From Pseudalkalibacillus berkeleyi (lineage in GTDB: Bacteria; Bacillota; Bacilli; Bacillales; Fictibacillaceae), in contig NZ_JAKIJS010000001.1 of NCBI RefSeq assembly GCF_021608225.1, forward strand, positions 806,001-870,000: a stretch of DNA of 64,000 nt, written 5' to 3'. The translations under genes were made by a program, and so were the position numbers. The notes below the pieces were generated by a model, which did no database searches, had not been told where the DNA came from, and was given only the letters and a program-made list of their open reading frames with translations. Positions 1-9,933 of this stretch are shown one piece after another. The number at the start of each line of letters is the position of its first letter. Positions within the stretch are counted from its first letter, which is position 1.

Positions 1-225
1 TCCACAAGAGGATCTGCCAGAAGAACGTCTGCCTGAAGATCTGCCAGAAGAACGTCTGCCAGTAGATTTACCAGAAGAACGTCTGCCTGTAGATCTTCCA
101 GTTGAGCGTTTTCCGCTGGATTTCTTTCCTGAAGAGCAGTCTTTCTTCTTCTTTTTCTTACGCTTATGGCTGCATGTAATACAATTACATACAGTATCTT
201 TATATTCACTTTCGTAATAGCCCAC
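1..225 (-). CDS. Gly/Arg/Ser-rich repeat protein, C-terminus cut off by window edge
   Basis: The first 75 residues of an open frame that continues beyond the window. GTG start at 223-225, with AAGGAGG 8 nt upstream. Residues 13-18 hold three closely spaced cysteines (CNCITC), followed by H20 and a run of six lysines (23-28). From about residue 33 the chain is only G, K, R, S and T, ending in three nine-residue repeats of the form GRRSSG(R/K)S(S/T). Basic, Ser-rich low-complexity chains of this kind are known among Bacillaceae spore coat proteins such as CotG-type proteins, so a coat role is possible but only an inference. A second frame starting with TTG two bases upstream is also open here, but it has no sensible composition. 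Function not recognised. Confidence 0.6.
   Translation of the reverse strand, partial: MGYYESEYKDTVCNCITCSHKRKKKKKKDCSSGKKSSGKRSTGRSTGRRSSGKSTGRRSSGRSSGRRSSGRSSCG
7..87 (-). repeat. 27-bp coding tandem repeat, 3 units
   Basis: Three consecutive 27-bp units inside the repeat protein, each coding GRRSSG(R/K)S(S/T). Units differ by only a few bases, and partial units precede them. The array may continue past position 1. Confidence 0.85.
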
Positions 226-358
226 AAATAAAACCTCCTTTCCTTATTACCAATCTATTCATCCTTGTCCTATAGTGCTTGTACGATTGGATGTGATAAA
301 CGCATATTTATTGAAAAATAAGGCATATATGTATGGGCTAGCTAAAGTGAGACAACAT

Positions 359-410
359 GAAAAAGCTGCGGTTATTTGTTTAAAGTGTAAACAAAATACC
401 ACAGCCTTCT
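359..410 (-). terminator. Terminator of def
   Basis: Read on the minus strand, GGCTGTGG and ACCGCAGC flank a long AT-rich stem (TTTGTTTA pairing with TAAACAAA around a CACTT loop), followed by TTTTT. It lies about 25 bp past the def stop codon. The rest of 226-435 holds no gene I can support. Confidence 0.7.
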
Positions 411-435
411 ATTTAAGTATTAAATTTCTAAATGG

Positions 436-987
436 TTACCGTCCAATCGCTATGCCATCGGGACGTTCAAATGGATCTTCCTTATTAATATGGTCATAGA
501 ACATAACCCCATTTAAATGATCGATTTCATGTTGGAATACTATGGAAGGTAGTCCTTTCAATCTTAATTCAATGTCTTTCCCATCAAGATCAGTAGCCTT
601 AATTTTCACTTTATGATATCGAGGTACAAATCCAGGGACATCTCTGTCAACAGATAAACACCCTTCTCCACCTTCTAAATAAGACTGTTGAACGGAATGG
701 CTTACGATTTTTGGATTAAACAAAGCGTAGCTATACAACTTTCCGTCCTCGTCTTCAACAAGAACCGCAATCATTCTTTTTCCGACACCAATTTGGGGAG
801 CGGCAATCCCGATTCCAGGTCGAAGGTTATACTTTGCACTCATATCTGGATCTTGACTATTTACTAAGAATTCATGCATTTTCGCTAGCGTATTTCGATC
901 CTCTTCTGAAGGTGGCGTTGGTACAGCTTCAGCCCTCTCCCTTAAAATCGAGGCACCTTCCTTCACTACATCATTCATTGTTATCAT
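436..987 (-). CDS. def: Peptide deformylase
   Basis: Removes the N-formyl group from the initiator methionine of nascent proteins in the cytoplasm, using a bound metal ion. All three family motifs are present: GIGIAAPQ (about residue 58), EGCLS with the metal-binding Cys (about 108-112), and HEIDH (about 153-157) with the two metal-binding His and the catalytic Glu. I place the start at the ATG at 985-987, giving 183 residues beginning MITMNDVV. It has AAGGAG at a spacing of 8, whereas the upstream in-frame TTG sits directly against the Shine-Dalgarno sequence. The C-terminal extension after HEIDH is typical of the long Gram-positive form (DefB/YkrB). It is divergent from ykyA, as in B. subtilis ykrB-ykyA-pdh. 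Confidence 0.97.
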   Translation of the reverse strand: MITMNDVVKEGASILRERAEAVPTPPSEEDRNTLAKMHEFLVNSQDPDMSAKYNLRPGIGIAAPQIGVGKRMIAVLVEDEDGKLYSYALFNPKIVSHSVQQSYLEGGEGCLSVDRDVPGFVPRYHKVKIKATDLDGKDIELRLKGLPSIVFQHEIDHLNGVMFYDHINKEDPFERPDGIAIGR

Positions 988-1134
988 TTTCTTCAACTCC
1001 TTAAGCCTGCTGGTTACTCGATACTGACGCGCTTGTAAGCATTGAGATTATTTTAACACAAGTTGTTTTCTAAAAGAATATGTGCCAATGTTAGTTTTGT
1101 TCTAAGAAGTTCTAAATCGAAAGAATCGGTCATA

Positions 1135-1162
1135 TTGTACTAATATCCTCGTCCTGTATAAT
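1135..1162 (+). promoter_or_regulatory. Probable sigma-A promoter of ykyA
   Basis: TTGTAC (1135-1140), 16-bp spacer, TATAAT (1157-1162), about 70 bp upstream of the ykyA start in the def/ykyA divergent gap. Based only on match to consensus and position. Confidence 0.5.
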
Positions 1163-1231
1163 TTTTCTTGTATAGCTTTATTGAAACGTTTAATATAAAT
1201 AATTAGAGAGAAATTGATAGGGGGAACCATT

Positions 1232-1900
1232 TTGAGCGTCAAAAAAAGTATAGTTTTGATCTTTTTGACAATTGGATTATTAGTCAGTGGTTGTTCAGTA
1301 GGACAGTCAACAGAAGAAAAAATACATGAACATTTAGAAGAGACGGTTAGTTTAGAGAAGGGCTTTGGAGAGGTACAACAGTCACTTGTTGATGCAGAAC
1401 AGAAAGAGCAGAAATTATTTAACGAGATCCTAGCATTAAGCATGAAGGATATTGATCAGATTACAAAACTTGCGGATCAAGCCATTGTATCAGCCGAGAC
1501 ACGTCAAAAACATATTAAACAAGAAAAGGAAAGTATACAGAGTGCATATAACAATTTCAAAACCGTCAAGGAATTGTCTAAAGAAATCGAAGATGAAAAA
1601 GTTCAAACAGCTGCAGATCATCTAATTGAGACGATGGACCAACGATTTGAAAGCTATCAGGGTTTACATAAAGCATATGTTAAAGCACTGGAAAAGGATT
1701 TAGAGTTATATGAATTGCTAAAGAAAGAAGACTTGTCTTTAGATGAATTAAAGAAGCATACAGAAACTTTGAATAAACATTATGAGGAAGTATTAACAAA
1801 ACAAGATAAGTTTAATTCCTTAACAGATCAATATAATGAGAAGAAGAAATCCTTCTACAAACAAGCTGGATTATCAACAGGAAAAATCAAGGACTCCTAA
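1232..1900 (+). CDS. ykyA: YkyA-family cell-envelope lipoprotein
   Basis: A 222-residue lipoprotein. The N-terminus has a basic start, a hydrophobic core and a lipobox ending LLVSGC, so the protein should be lipid-anchored on the outer face of the membrane. The rest is almost all charged, Glu/Lys/Gln-rich helix, consistent with long coiled coils. Position next to def and directly before pdhABCD matches B. subtilis YkyA, a putative cell-wall-binding lipoprotein of unknown job. I prefer the TTG at 1232 (after GGGGGA) to the TTG at 1214, which would put non-signal residues in front of the basic region. It ends in its own terminator, so it is probably not part of the pdh transcript. Confidence 0.85.
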   Translation: MSVKKSIVLIFLTIGLLVSGCSVGQSTEEKIHEHLEETVSLEKGFGEVQQSLVDAEQKEQKLFNEILALSMKDIDQITKLADQAIVSAETRQKHIKQEKESIQSAYNNFKTVKELSKEIEDEKVQTAADHLIETMDQRFESYQGLHKAYVKALEKDLELYELLKKEDLSLDELKKHTETLNKHYEEVLTKQDKFNSLTDQYNEKKKSFYKQAGLSTGKIKDS

Positions 1901-1920
1901 TTAAAAATGAAATGTGCAAA

Positions 1921-1947
1921 GCCGGTCCAAGTGGATCGGTTTTTTTC
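1921..1947 (+). terminator. Terminator of ykyA
   Basis: CCGGTCC, AAGT loop, GGATCGG (one G-U pair), then seven T. Confidence 0.85.
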
Positions 1948-1957
1948 GTTTGTGTAG

Positions 1958-2133
1958 TAGTACAGACTGTTGTTCTATATTAGTACAGTTCGACTTATTC
2001 TTGTGTTGATTTGCGATATGTTGGATAAGGTGAAATTATGTACATATTATAATTGACGTTTCAATTTCTATTGGTGTACACTTGTGAAGGAAAGAGGTTG
2101 TACTAGTTATTAGCATGTTATTAACTAGTACAG
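1958..2133 (+). promoter_or_regulatory. Non-coding block upstream of pdhA with octamer repeats and a 30-bp palindrome
   Basis: The 394 bp between the ykyA terminator and pdhA has no gene. TAGTACAG occurs three times in the same direction (1958-1965, 1981-1988, 2126-2133). The third copy overlaps the right arm of an imperfect inverted repeat at 2101-2130, in which TACTAGTTA faces TAACTAGTA with 9 perfect outer base pairs and only two mismatched pairs over the 15 possible. This looks like a protein-binding region controlling pdh, but no regulator is known to me for this motif. Confidence 0.5.
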
Positions 2134-2248
2134 TTGTCGTATTCTACATGAATGATGTGGAATAGATGACGATTATTTAATTTAGAAAAAGGGTAAAACA
2201 TGATGTAGTTGACTTATTGTGCAGTTCAGTCATGCTTTACATGAAAAA

Positions 2249-2276
2249 TGGACAATCTAAATACTGTGTATATATT
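2249..2276 (+). promoter_or_regulatory. Candidate sigma-A promoter of pdhABCD
   Basis: TGGACA (2249-2254), 16-bp spacer, TATATT (2271-2276), which would give a leader of about 60 nt. Another possible -35, TTGACT at 2209-2214, lacks a good -10. Confidence 0.45.
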
Positions 2277-2317
2277 GTCTGGGATGATTAAAGTAGACAC
2301 ATCATGAAACTTTTTAA

Positions 2318-3427
<1,110 letters not shown>

Positions 3428-3430
3428 GCC

Positions 3431-4408
3431 ATGGCCCAAATGACGATGATTCAAGCGATTACTGATGCGATGCGCATTGAATTAAAAAATGATGAAAACG
3501 TTTTGATCTTTGGGGAAGACGTAGGTCAAAATGGAGGCGTATTCCGTGCGACAGAAGGTCTTCAAAAAGAGTACGGAGAAGATCGCGTTTTTGATACTCC
3601 GCTTGCAGAGTCTGGTATAGGTGGTCTTGCAATTGGTCTAGCATTGCAAGGATACCGCCCTGTTCCTGAAATTCAATTCTTCGGTTTCGTATATGAAGTA
3701 ATGGATGCAATTTCTGGGCAAATGGCTCGCTTGCGTTACCGTTCTGGCGGACGTTACAACGCTCCAATTACGGTTCGTTCTCCATTTGGAGGGGGAGTTA
3801 AAACGCCTGAACTGCATGCGGATAGCCTTGAAGGATTGATGGCTCAACAACCTGGACTTAAAGTGGTAATACCTTCAACGCCTTATGATGCAAAAGGTCT
3901 TCTGCTTGCATCCATCAGAGACAACGATCCTGTTATTTTTCTTGAACATATGAAGCTTTATCGCTCATTTAGAGGAGAAGTTCCAGAAGAAGAATATACA
4001 GTTGAAATTGGTAAAGCTGATGTGAAGCGAGAAGGAAAAGACATCACAATTATCTCTTATGGTGCAATGGTTCATTCTTCTCTAAAAGCTGCTGAAGAAC
4101 TGGAAAAGGAAGATATTCAAGCTGAAGTTATCGACTTGATGACAGTCAGTCCTTTAGATATTGACACTATTATTGAGTCCGTAAATAAAACAGGTCGAGC
4201 AATTGTCGTACAGGAAGCTCAAAAACAAGCGGGTATTGCAGCGAACGTTGTAGCGGAAATTAACGATCGTGCAATTCTTTCATTAGAAGCACCTGTATTA
4301 CGCGTTACTGCTCCTGATACAGTATTCCCATTCTCTGCTGCAGAGGATGTTTGGCTACCTGATTATAAAGACATTGTTACAAAGGCAAAGCAAGTTATCG
4401 AATTTTAA
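3431..4408 (+). CDS. pdhB: Pyruvate dehydrogenase E1 beta subunit
   Basis: 325 residues, the normal length for the E1 beta chain, which forms the alpha2-beta2 heterotetramer with PdhA and supplies the second half of the thiamine diphosphate site. Typical beta-chain blocks are visible: [15 protein letters not shown] near residue 28, [17 protein letters not shown] near residue 55, and the central SPFGGG segment. ATG start with AAGGAG from the end of pdhA upstream. Translation is probably coupled to pdhA. The 57-bp gap to pdhC has no terminator. Confidence 0.98.
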   Translation: MAQMTMIQAITDAMRIELKNDENVLIFGEDVGQNGGVFRATEGLQKEYGEDRVFDTPLAESGIGGLAIGLALQGYRPVPEIQFFGFVYEVMDAISGQMARLRYRSGGRYNAPITVRSPFGGGVKTPELHADSLEGLMAQQPGLKVVIPSTPYDAKGLLLASIRDNDPVIFLEHMKLYRSFRGEVPEEEYTVEIGKADVKREGKDITIISYGAMVHSSLKAAEELEKEDIQAEVIDLMTVSPLDIDTIIESVNKTGRAIVVQEAQKQAGIAANVVAEINDRAILSLEAPVLRVTAPDTVFPFSAAEDVWLPDYKDIVTKAKQVIEF

Positions 4409-4465
4409 TTAATTATGAAATGAACACTCCAATCTGAGTATATACAAAATAAGGAGGCGAACCCT

Positions 4466-5794
4466 GTGGCGTTTAAATTTAAACTGCCTGATATCGGTGA
4501 AGGTATCCATGAAGGTGAAATCGTAAAATGGTTTGTCAAGAAAGGCGACGAAATCAAAGAAGACGATATACTTCTTGAAGTTCAAAACGATAAAGCTGTC
4601 GTTGAAATTCCATCACCATACGATGGCACTGTTACAGATATTAAAGTAGAAGAAGGCACAGTAGCGGTTGTAGGCGATGTTCTTCTAGAAATTGATGCTG
4701 AAGGTTATGAAGGCGAAGAGGAAGAGGAAGAAGAAGAGGAAAACTCTGAGCAACCTGAACAAAAGGAAGAAAAGAAGGAAGAATCGAAGAAGGAAACAGA
4801 AGCTGATCAGAGCTCAAAACAAGAAGATTCTGAATCTGAACAAGAAGAACAAGATCCTACAAATCGTGTTAAAGCGATGCCTTCTGTACGGAAGTATGCA
4901 AGGGAAAAGGAAATTGATATCAAGAAAGTTCAAGGATCAGGAAAGAATGGTCGCATCTTGAAAGAAGATATCGACGCTTATCTTGATGGTGGACAAGATT
5001 CAACATCTCAAGAAGAATCAGCTGCTCCTTCATCCGAAGAGAAACAACCTTCATCTTCTGATCAAAGTAAGCCTGCTGCTGCTCAACAGCAACAACTTGA
5101 AACACGCGAGAAGTTGAAAGGCATGAGAAAAGCCATCGCTAATGCAATGGTTAACTCGAAGCATACAGCACCACATGTCACGCACATGGATGAAGTTGTA
5201 GTAACAGATTTAGTTGCGCATCGTAAGAAGTTCAAACAAGTTGCGGCAGATAAAGGAATTAAACTTACTTATCTACCATATGTAGCAAAAGCTTTAGTTT
5301 CTGCATTGCGTGAATATCCGATTTTAAATGCTTCTATTGATGATCAGAACGAAGAGATCGTCCACAAGCATTATTACAACATCGGTATTGCAGCAGATAC
5401 GGATGCCGGATTAGTTGTTCCAGTCATTAAGGATGCTGATCGTAAATCGATCTTTAACCTATCGAATGAAATCAATGAATTGGCAAAGAAAGCCCGAGAT
5501 GGTAAGCTTACAACGGATGAAATGAAAGGAAGCACTTGCACGATTTCAAACTTAGGTTCTGCAGGTGGACAATGGTTCACTCCTATCATCAACCATCCTG
5601 ATGCTGCAATTCTTGGTGTTGGACGCATCCAAGAAAAGCCTGTTGTTGAAAATGGAGAGATTGTCGCAGCTCCAGTATTGGCAATTTCAATCAGCTATGA
5701 CCACCGTCTAGTTGACGGAGTAACAGCACAGAATGCATTGAATCATGTGAAGCGTCTGTTGAACGACCCACAACTATTGATAATGGAGGCATAA
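4466..5794 (+). CDS. pdhC: Dihydrolipoamide acetyltransferase, PDH E2
   Basis: Core of the PDH complex; transfers acetyl from lipoate to CoA. Domain order: one lipoyl domain (1-80) with the modified lysine in NDKAVVE (K43); a very acidic linker with an unbroken run of eight or more Glu near residues 84-92; a peripheral-subunit-binding domain (about 135-173, [15 protein letters not shown] and [11 protein letters not shown]); a Ser/Gln/Ala-rich linker; then the catalytic domain ending with HRLVDG, which carries the active-site His and Asp. 442 residues. GTG start with AAGGAGG 9 nt upstream. The acidic first linker is longer and more charged than the Ala/Pro linkers of many relatives. Confidence 0.98.
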   Translation: MAFKFKLPDIGEGIHEGEIVKWFVKKGDEIKEDDILLEVQNDKAVVEIPSPYDGTVTDIKVEEGTVAVVGDVLLEIDAEGYEGEEEEEEEEENSEQPEQKEEKKEESKKETEADQSSKQEDSESEQEEQDPTNRVKAMPSVRKYAREKEIDIKKVQGSGKNGRILKEDIDAYLDGGQDSTSQEESAAPSSEEKQPSSSDQSKPAAAQQQQLETREKLKGMRKAIANAMVNSKHTAPHVTHMDEVVVTDLVAHRKKFKQVAADKGIKLTYLPYVAKALVSALREYPILNASIDDQNEEIVHKHYYNIGIAADTDAGLVVPVIKDADRKSIFNLSNEINELAKKARDGKLTTDEMKGSTCTISNLGSAGGQWFTPIINHPDAAILGVGRIQEKPVVENGEIVAAPVLAISISYDHRLVDGVTAQNALNHVKRLLNDPQLLIMEA

Positions 5795-5796
5795 AA

Positions 5797-7209
5797 ATGG
5801 TAGTTGGAGATTTTGCAGAAGAAATTGATACACTTGTCGTAGGTTCAGGTCCCGGAGGATATGTAGCGGCAATTCGTGCTGCGCAAATGGGACAAAAAGT
5901 GACAATCGTTGAAAAAGGAGAAATCGGTGGTGTTTGTTTAAACGTTGGATGTATTCCATCAAAAGCAGTGATTAATGCAAGTCACCGATTCGAACATGCT
6001 CAACATTCTGATGACATGGGAATTACCGCTGAAAATGTAAAAGTTGACATGAGTAAGGTCCAAGAATGGAAAGCTGGTATCGTGAAAAAATTGACTGGCG
6101 GAGTTGAAGGACTTCTAAAAGGCAATAAGGTCGATATCGTTAAAGGAGAAGCTTATTTCTCTGATACGAACACTGTACGTGTAACAAAGGATGAATACAC
6201 TTCTCAAACGTATAAGTTCAAAAATTGTATCCTAGCAACTGGTTCAAGTCCAATCGAGCTTCCATCTTTCAAATGGAGTGATCGTGTGATTTCTTCAACG
6301 GGTGCTCTTGCTTTAACTGAGGTTCCTAAGAAAATGGTAGTGATCGGTGGAGGCTATATCGGTATTGAGCTTGGTACTGCTTATGCTAACTTAGGTACAG
6401 AAGTAACAATTCTTGAAGGCGGAAAGCAAATTCTTCCTGGATTTGAAAAGCAAATGAGCACGCTCGTATCTCGTCGACTTAAGAAAAAAGGTGTAGAAAT
6501 CATCACGGATGCTATGGCTAAAGGCGTAGATGAATCTAAAGATGGTGTGAAAGTTACGGCTGAAGTAAAAGGCGAAGAGAAGTCATTTGATGCGGATTAC
6601 GTACTCGTTACCGTTGGACGTAAACCTAACACCGAGGAACTTGGTCTTGAGCAAATTGGTGTGAAGATGACAGATCGTGGCTTGATTGAAATTGACAAAA
6701 AGGCTCAAACGTCTGTTGAAGGTCTTTATGCAATTGGAGATATTGTTGAAGGTCCAGCACTTGCTCATAAGGCCTCTTATGAAGGTAAGATAGCTGCAGA
6801 GGCAATTTCAGGCGAAGCGGCTGAAATTGACTACCTTGCAATCCCAGCAGTCGTATTTAGTGATCCAGAACTAGCGAGTGTTGGATATTCTGAAGCAGAA
6901 GCTAAGGAAGCTGGATTCGACGTAGTAGCATCTAAATTCCCATTCGGTGCAAATGGTCGCGCGCTGTCATTAAACGACGCAGAAGGCTTTATGAAGCTTA
7001 TTACACGTAAAGAAGATGGTTTAGTGATCGGTGCACAAATCGCAGGTCCTAATGCATCTGACATGATTGCAGAGCTAGGTCTTGCAATAGAAGCAGGAAT
7101 GACTGCTGAAGATATTGCAATGACTATACATGCCCACCCAACTCTTGGTGAAATTACAATGGAAGCAGCTGAAGTGGCAATCGGCCTACCCGTTCACATT
7201 GTAAAGTAA
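5797..7209 (+). CDS. pdhD: Dihydrolipoamide dehydrogenase, PDH E3
   Basis: FAD enzyme that reoxidises dihydrolipoyl groups and makes NADH; it may serve other 2-oxoacid complexes too. It has the FAD-binding GSGPGG (17-22), redox-active cysteines in [13 protein letters not shown] (C47 and C52), the NAD-binding [12 protein letters not shown] (about 185-196), the second FAD contact [10 protein letters not shown], and the C-terminal HAHPTLGE with the active-site His-Glu pair. 470 residues. Start 2 bp after the pdhC stop, with GGAGG upstream. Last gene of the operon, followed by a strong terminator. Confidence 0.98.
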   Translation: MVVGDFAEEIDTLVVGSGPGGYVAAIRAAQMGQKVTIVEKGEIGGVCLNVGCIPSKAVINASHRFEHAQHSDDMGITAENVKVDMSKVQEWKAGIVKKLTGGVEGLLKGNKVDIVKGEAYFSDTNTVRVTKDEYTSQTYKFKNCILATGSSPIELPSFKWSDRVISSTGALALTEVPKKMVVIGGGYIGIELGTAYANLGTEVTILEGGKQILPGFEKQMSTLVSRRLKKKGVEIITDAMAKGVDESKDGVKVTAEVKGEEKSFDADYVLVTVGRKPNTEELGLEQIGVKMTDRGLIEIDKKAQTSVEGLYAIGDIVEGPALAHKASYEGKIAAEAISGEAAEIDYLAIPAVVFSDPELASVGYSEAEAKEAGFDVVASKFPFGANGRALSLNDAEGFMKLITRKEDGLVIGAQIAGPNASDMIAELGLAIEAGMTAEDIAMTIHAHPTLGEITMEAAEVAIGLPVHIVK

Positions 7210-7219
7210 CATAACATCA

Positions 7220-7256
7220 AAAATCCCCATCGGATAATCTTCCGATGGGGATTTTT
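7220..7256 (+). terminator. Terminator of pdhABCD
   Basis: ATCCCCATCGGA pairs perfectly with TCCGATGGGGAT, then TTTTT. Confidence 0.95.
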
Positions 7257-7287
7257 TGATGTACTAGTCAAGGTCGGAAAATAACCC

Positions 7288-7322
7288 CAAAAAAAAGACT
7301 CGTCTCTTATGACGGTCTTCTT
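7288..7322 (-). terminator. Terminator of the slp-position lipoprotein gene
   Basis: On the minus strand AAGACCGTC pairs with GACGAGTCTT (one bulge), followed by eight T. About 12 bp beyond the stop codon. Confidence 0.75.
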
Positions 7323-7334
7323 CAATGCATGCTT

Positions 7335-7724
7335 TTAATTCGAATACGCTTTTTCCAGATGTTTTTGTATGACCGAAACCTTCCTCTTACCTTCAAGGCG
7401 AGCAATTTCTTCCTTCCCATTCAAAACAATAATAGTAGGAAATATGCTGACTTTATAACGTCTTATTAAATGATCGTTGCTTTTCTGGATCACTTTAATT
7501 GAATCAAGTTTATTAGGATATTTCTTTTGCAAAGCTAAGAGTGCATCGTAATAAATACGTTCATCATCTTGTTTATTTTTTGAAGAGAAAACAAATGTAT
7601 GTATTTCCTCAGTGTCCAGATTTGCTGGTGAGTTCTCATCTGCCGATTGTAGTTGACAACTACTCAAAATACTAAGTATTGAAATAAGAGTAATAGAAAG
7701 AATTCCAATTGACCTGAATTTCAT
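7335..7724 (-). CDS. Thioredoxin-fold-like small lipoprotein at the slp position
   Basis: 129 residues. The signal peptide has a lipobox (LSSC, C23), so the protein is predicted to be membrane-anchored outside the cell. The mature part resembles a thioredoxin fold: an HTFVFSSK strand, a helix with YYDALLALQKKY, then YKVSIFPTIIVLNGKEEIARLEGKR, where FPT looks like the cis-Pro loop. No CXXC is present, so it is unlikely to be a redox enzyme. Its place just after pdhD suggests correspondence to B. subtilis slp, a small lipoprotein, but I base this on position and type only. ATG start with a weak AAGAAGTGA upstream. Own terminator. Confidence 0.6.
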   Translation of the reverse strand: MKFRSIGILSITLISILSILSSCQLQSADENSPANLDTEEIHTFVFSSKNKQDDERIYYDALLALQKKYPNKLDSIKVIQKSNDHLIRRYKVSIFPTIIVLNGKEEIARLEGKRKVSVIQKHLEKAYSN

Positions 7725-7920
7725 GGAAGTTCACTTCTTTCATTTGGTGTGTGACATGTACTAAAAGAGTTTAACATGAAATTCGGAGTATTCTTTGTTC
7801 GTTGTTGATTCGTAAATAAAATGTTACAGGATTGAAACGAAAAAGGGGAATTATTGTGGTCGTAACAACTTTGTAATGAACATATAAATAGGTAGTGAAG
7901 GTTAGGGAAAGGAGAGGAAT

Positions 7921-8154
7921 ATGTATATCGCGTTGATTTTATCGTCTGTTCAACTGATTATTTGGAGCTTTTATGCTTTGGTTACTTATTTATCTCATCG
8001 TGATCCTTCTATATTCGAATATATTTTATTAGGTGTTTTCTGCTATTTTGGATATCTTTTCGGCGTGTTTTTGAAAAGTCCAAAAGTTCATTCTGGGATT
8101 TCTAGCTTCCTAGGGGCTGGTAGTTATCTTGTATTCCATCATTTTATACAATAA
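7921..8154 (+). CDS. Small membrane protein, unknown
   Basis: 77 residues with about three hydrophobic stretches (3-24, 32-50, 57-75 by eye) and few charges. ATG start preceded by GGGAAAGGAGAGGAAT, a strong ribosome binding site, which makes it a credible gene. I do not recognise the family. It stands alone between the lipoprotein and the convergent betaine transporter gene. Confidence 0.6.
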   Translation: MYIALILSSVQLIIWSFYALVTYLSHRDPSIFEYILLGVFCYFGYLFGVFLKSPKVHSGISSFLGAGSYLVFHHFIQ

Positions 8155-8160
8155 GCCAAA

Positions 8161-8196
8161 TAAAAAAGAAGAGGCGCATGGCCTCTCCTCTTCATT
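8161..8196 (-). terminator. Terminator of the BCCT gene, possibly bidirectional
   Basis: AGAGGC and GCCTCT pair around GCATG. The minus strand continues with TTCTTTTTT. It also lies directly after the plus-strand small membrane protein gene. Confidence 0.7.
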
Positions 8197-8201
8197 CATA
8201 T

Positions 8202-9701
8202 CTATTTCTTATATGATTTATAATCCGCCTTTAGCGCCTTCATGATGGCAAAGACAATGAAGATCATAATAAAGGTGAACGGGAATGCGGCTATAATAGA
8301 AGCTGTCTGTAAGGCTTGCAATCCGCCTGAATAAAGAAGAATTGCAGCAGATGCAGCTACGACACCACCCCAGATAAATTTAATATAATTTGAAGGGTTT
8401 AAACTACCGTTCGTTGTTTGCATACCTAATACGAATGTTGCGGAATCTGCTGAAGTAATAAAGAATGTACTGATCAACAGAATTGCGATTACAGACATAA
8501 TAGAACCTAGAGGGAATTGTTCTAGTAATGAGAACAATGCTACCTCAGTTCCTTGGTCGGTCATGAGTGAGTATAAAGCAGTTCCTTCCATACGCTCTTT
8601 AAAGATAGCTGAACCACCAAATACAGAGAACCAAAGACCGCCGAAAATAGTAGGAACGAGTAGAACACCTAATACGAATTCTCTTATCGTACGTCCTTTA
8701 GAAACACGGGCAATGAACATACCAACGAATGGAGCCCATGCAATCCACCAAGCCCAATAGAAAACTGTCCAAGATTGAATCCATCCTTGTTTCGTCTCAC
8801 TATATGGTCCAAGCGTAAAACTCATACTAGGAAGGTTTTGAATGTAAGAACCTAACGTTTGTGTAAACACGTCCATAATGAAATTCGTAGGACCAGCAAA
8901 TAGGAGGAAGAACATCAGTCCTATCGCTAGTACGATATTTACGTTACTTAAGTATTTAATACCTTTGTTTAATCCTGTTGAAGCAGATATCGTAAATAGT
9001 ACGGTAACTGTTGCGATTATGATCAGTTGCGTCATTTTTGTGTTCTCAATACCAGTGAATACATAGGATAATCCACCACTAATTTGAGCTGCTCCAAAAC
9101 CTAGTGACGTTGCGACACCAAATACTGTAGCGAATACCGCAATTACATCAATCATAATTCCTATAGGTCCGTTAACTCGGTCACCTAATAATGGTCTGAA
9201 AATCGCGCTAATTAAACCAGGTGCACCTTTGCGGAATTTGAAATATGCTAATGCTAGACCAATAACCGTATAAATGCCCCAAGGGTGTAATCCCCAGTGG
9301 AAAAATGCATAACGTATCGATGCACGAGCAGATTCGACAGTTTCTCCATTACCTGAAGGTGGGTCATAATAATGGAATAGAGGTTCAGCGACACCCCAGA
9401 ACACAAGTCCAATACCCATACCTGCACTAAATAACATTGCAAACCAGGTAATCAAATTGTAGTCTGGCTCATCGTCATCTTTACCAAGTTTAATTTTCCC
9501 ATATCTACTGAAAATGAGGTAGATGGAGAAAATCAAGAATGCTGTAGCAGACAGAAGGTAGAACCAACCAAATTTCTTTTGAAGGAATCCTTGTATCGCT
9601 CCAGTCTTTTCCTGTAATCCTTCTGGAGAAATAACGCCCCAGGCTATGAAGATTACTGAAATAATAAACGATATAATGAATACTGTAGTAAACTTCTTCA
9701 T
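8202..9701 (-). CDS. opuD: Glycine betaine transporter, BCCT family
   Basis: 499-residue secondary transporter of the betaine/choline/carnitine family, with about 12 membrane segments. Family signatures: GMGIGLVFWGVAEP (94-107) and the tryptophan-rich block around residues 311-342 (FYWAWWIAWAPFVG then IARVSKGRTIRE). It closely resembles OpuD of B. subtilis throughout, which takes up glycine betaine with sodium or protons for osmoprotection. The C-terminal tail is short and basic (KALKADYKSYKK), without the long regulatory extension of BetP. ATG start with AAAGGAG 7 nt upstream. Monocistronic. Substrate assignment within the family is by similarity. Confidence 0.92.
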   Translation of the reverse strand: MKKFTTVFIISFIISVIFIAWGVISPEGLQEKTGAIQGFLQKKFGWFYLLSATAFLIFSIYLIFSRYGKIKLGKDDDEPDYNLITWFAMLFSAGMGIGLVFWGVAEPLFHYYDPPSGNGETVESARASIRYAFFHWGLHPWGIYTVIGLALAYFKFRKGAPGLISAIFRPLLGDRVNGPIGIMIDVIAVFATVFGVATSLGFGAAQISGGLSYVFTGIENTKMTQLIIIATVTVLFTISASTGLNKGIKYLSNVNIVLAIGLMFFLLFAGPTNFIMDVFTQTLGSYIQNLPSMSFTLGPYSETKQGWIQSWTVFYWAWWIAWAPFVGMFIARVSKGRTIREFVLGVLLVPTIFGGLWFSVFGGSAIFKERMEGTALYSLMTDQGTEVALFSLLEQFPLGSIMSVIAILLISTFFITSADSATFVLGMQTTNGSLNPSNYIKFIWGGVVAASAAILLYSGGLQALQTASIIAAFPFTFIMIFIVFAIMKALKADYKSYKK

Positions 9702-9814
9702 TAATCTTCTCCTTTCAATTTTTATTAATTTTTAAACACGTTTTCCATTGTACTGAAAAGTACTATGAACTTTCAAGGATTTTGATAGTCTAATTATACT
9801 AATGCAATTTAGGT

Positions 9815-9839
9815 TTACCCTATTTTGTACCTATGTAAC
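9815..9839 (-). promoter_or_regulatory. Possible sigma-B-like promoter of the betaine transporter
   Basis: Minus strand: GTTACA (9839-9834), 13-bp spacer, GGGTAA (9820-9815), resembling the general-stress sigma-B consensus GTTT-N12-14-GGGTAT. A TATAAT (9798-9793, minus) lies a little closer to the gene and may serve a sigma-A promoter instead. Weak evidence. Confidence 0.25.
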
Positions 9840-9933
9840 CAATTTATACTTATTTTTAGGCGTTTCGCCTCTTTAAATACATTTATAGTCAATTTACACT
9901 AAATAAAGACAATTAGATAAAAGGGGAGTCACC

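Noticed and set aside
7-87. CRISPR-like repeats at the left edge
   Set aside because: The 27-bp units are directly adjacent with no spacers and keep one reading frame, so they are coding tandem repeats.
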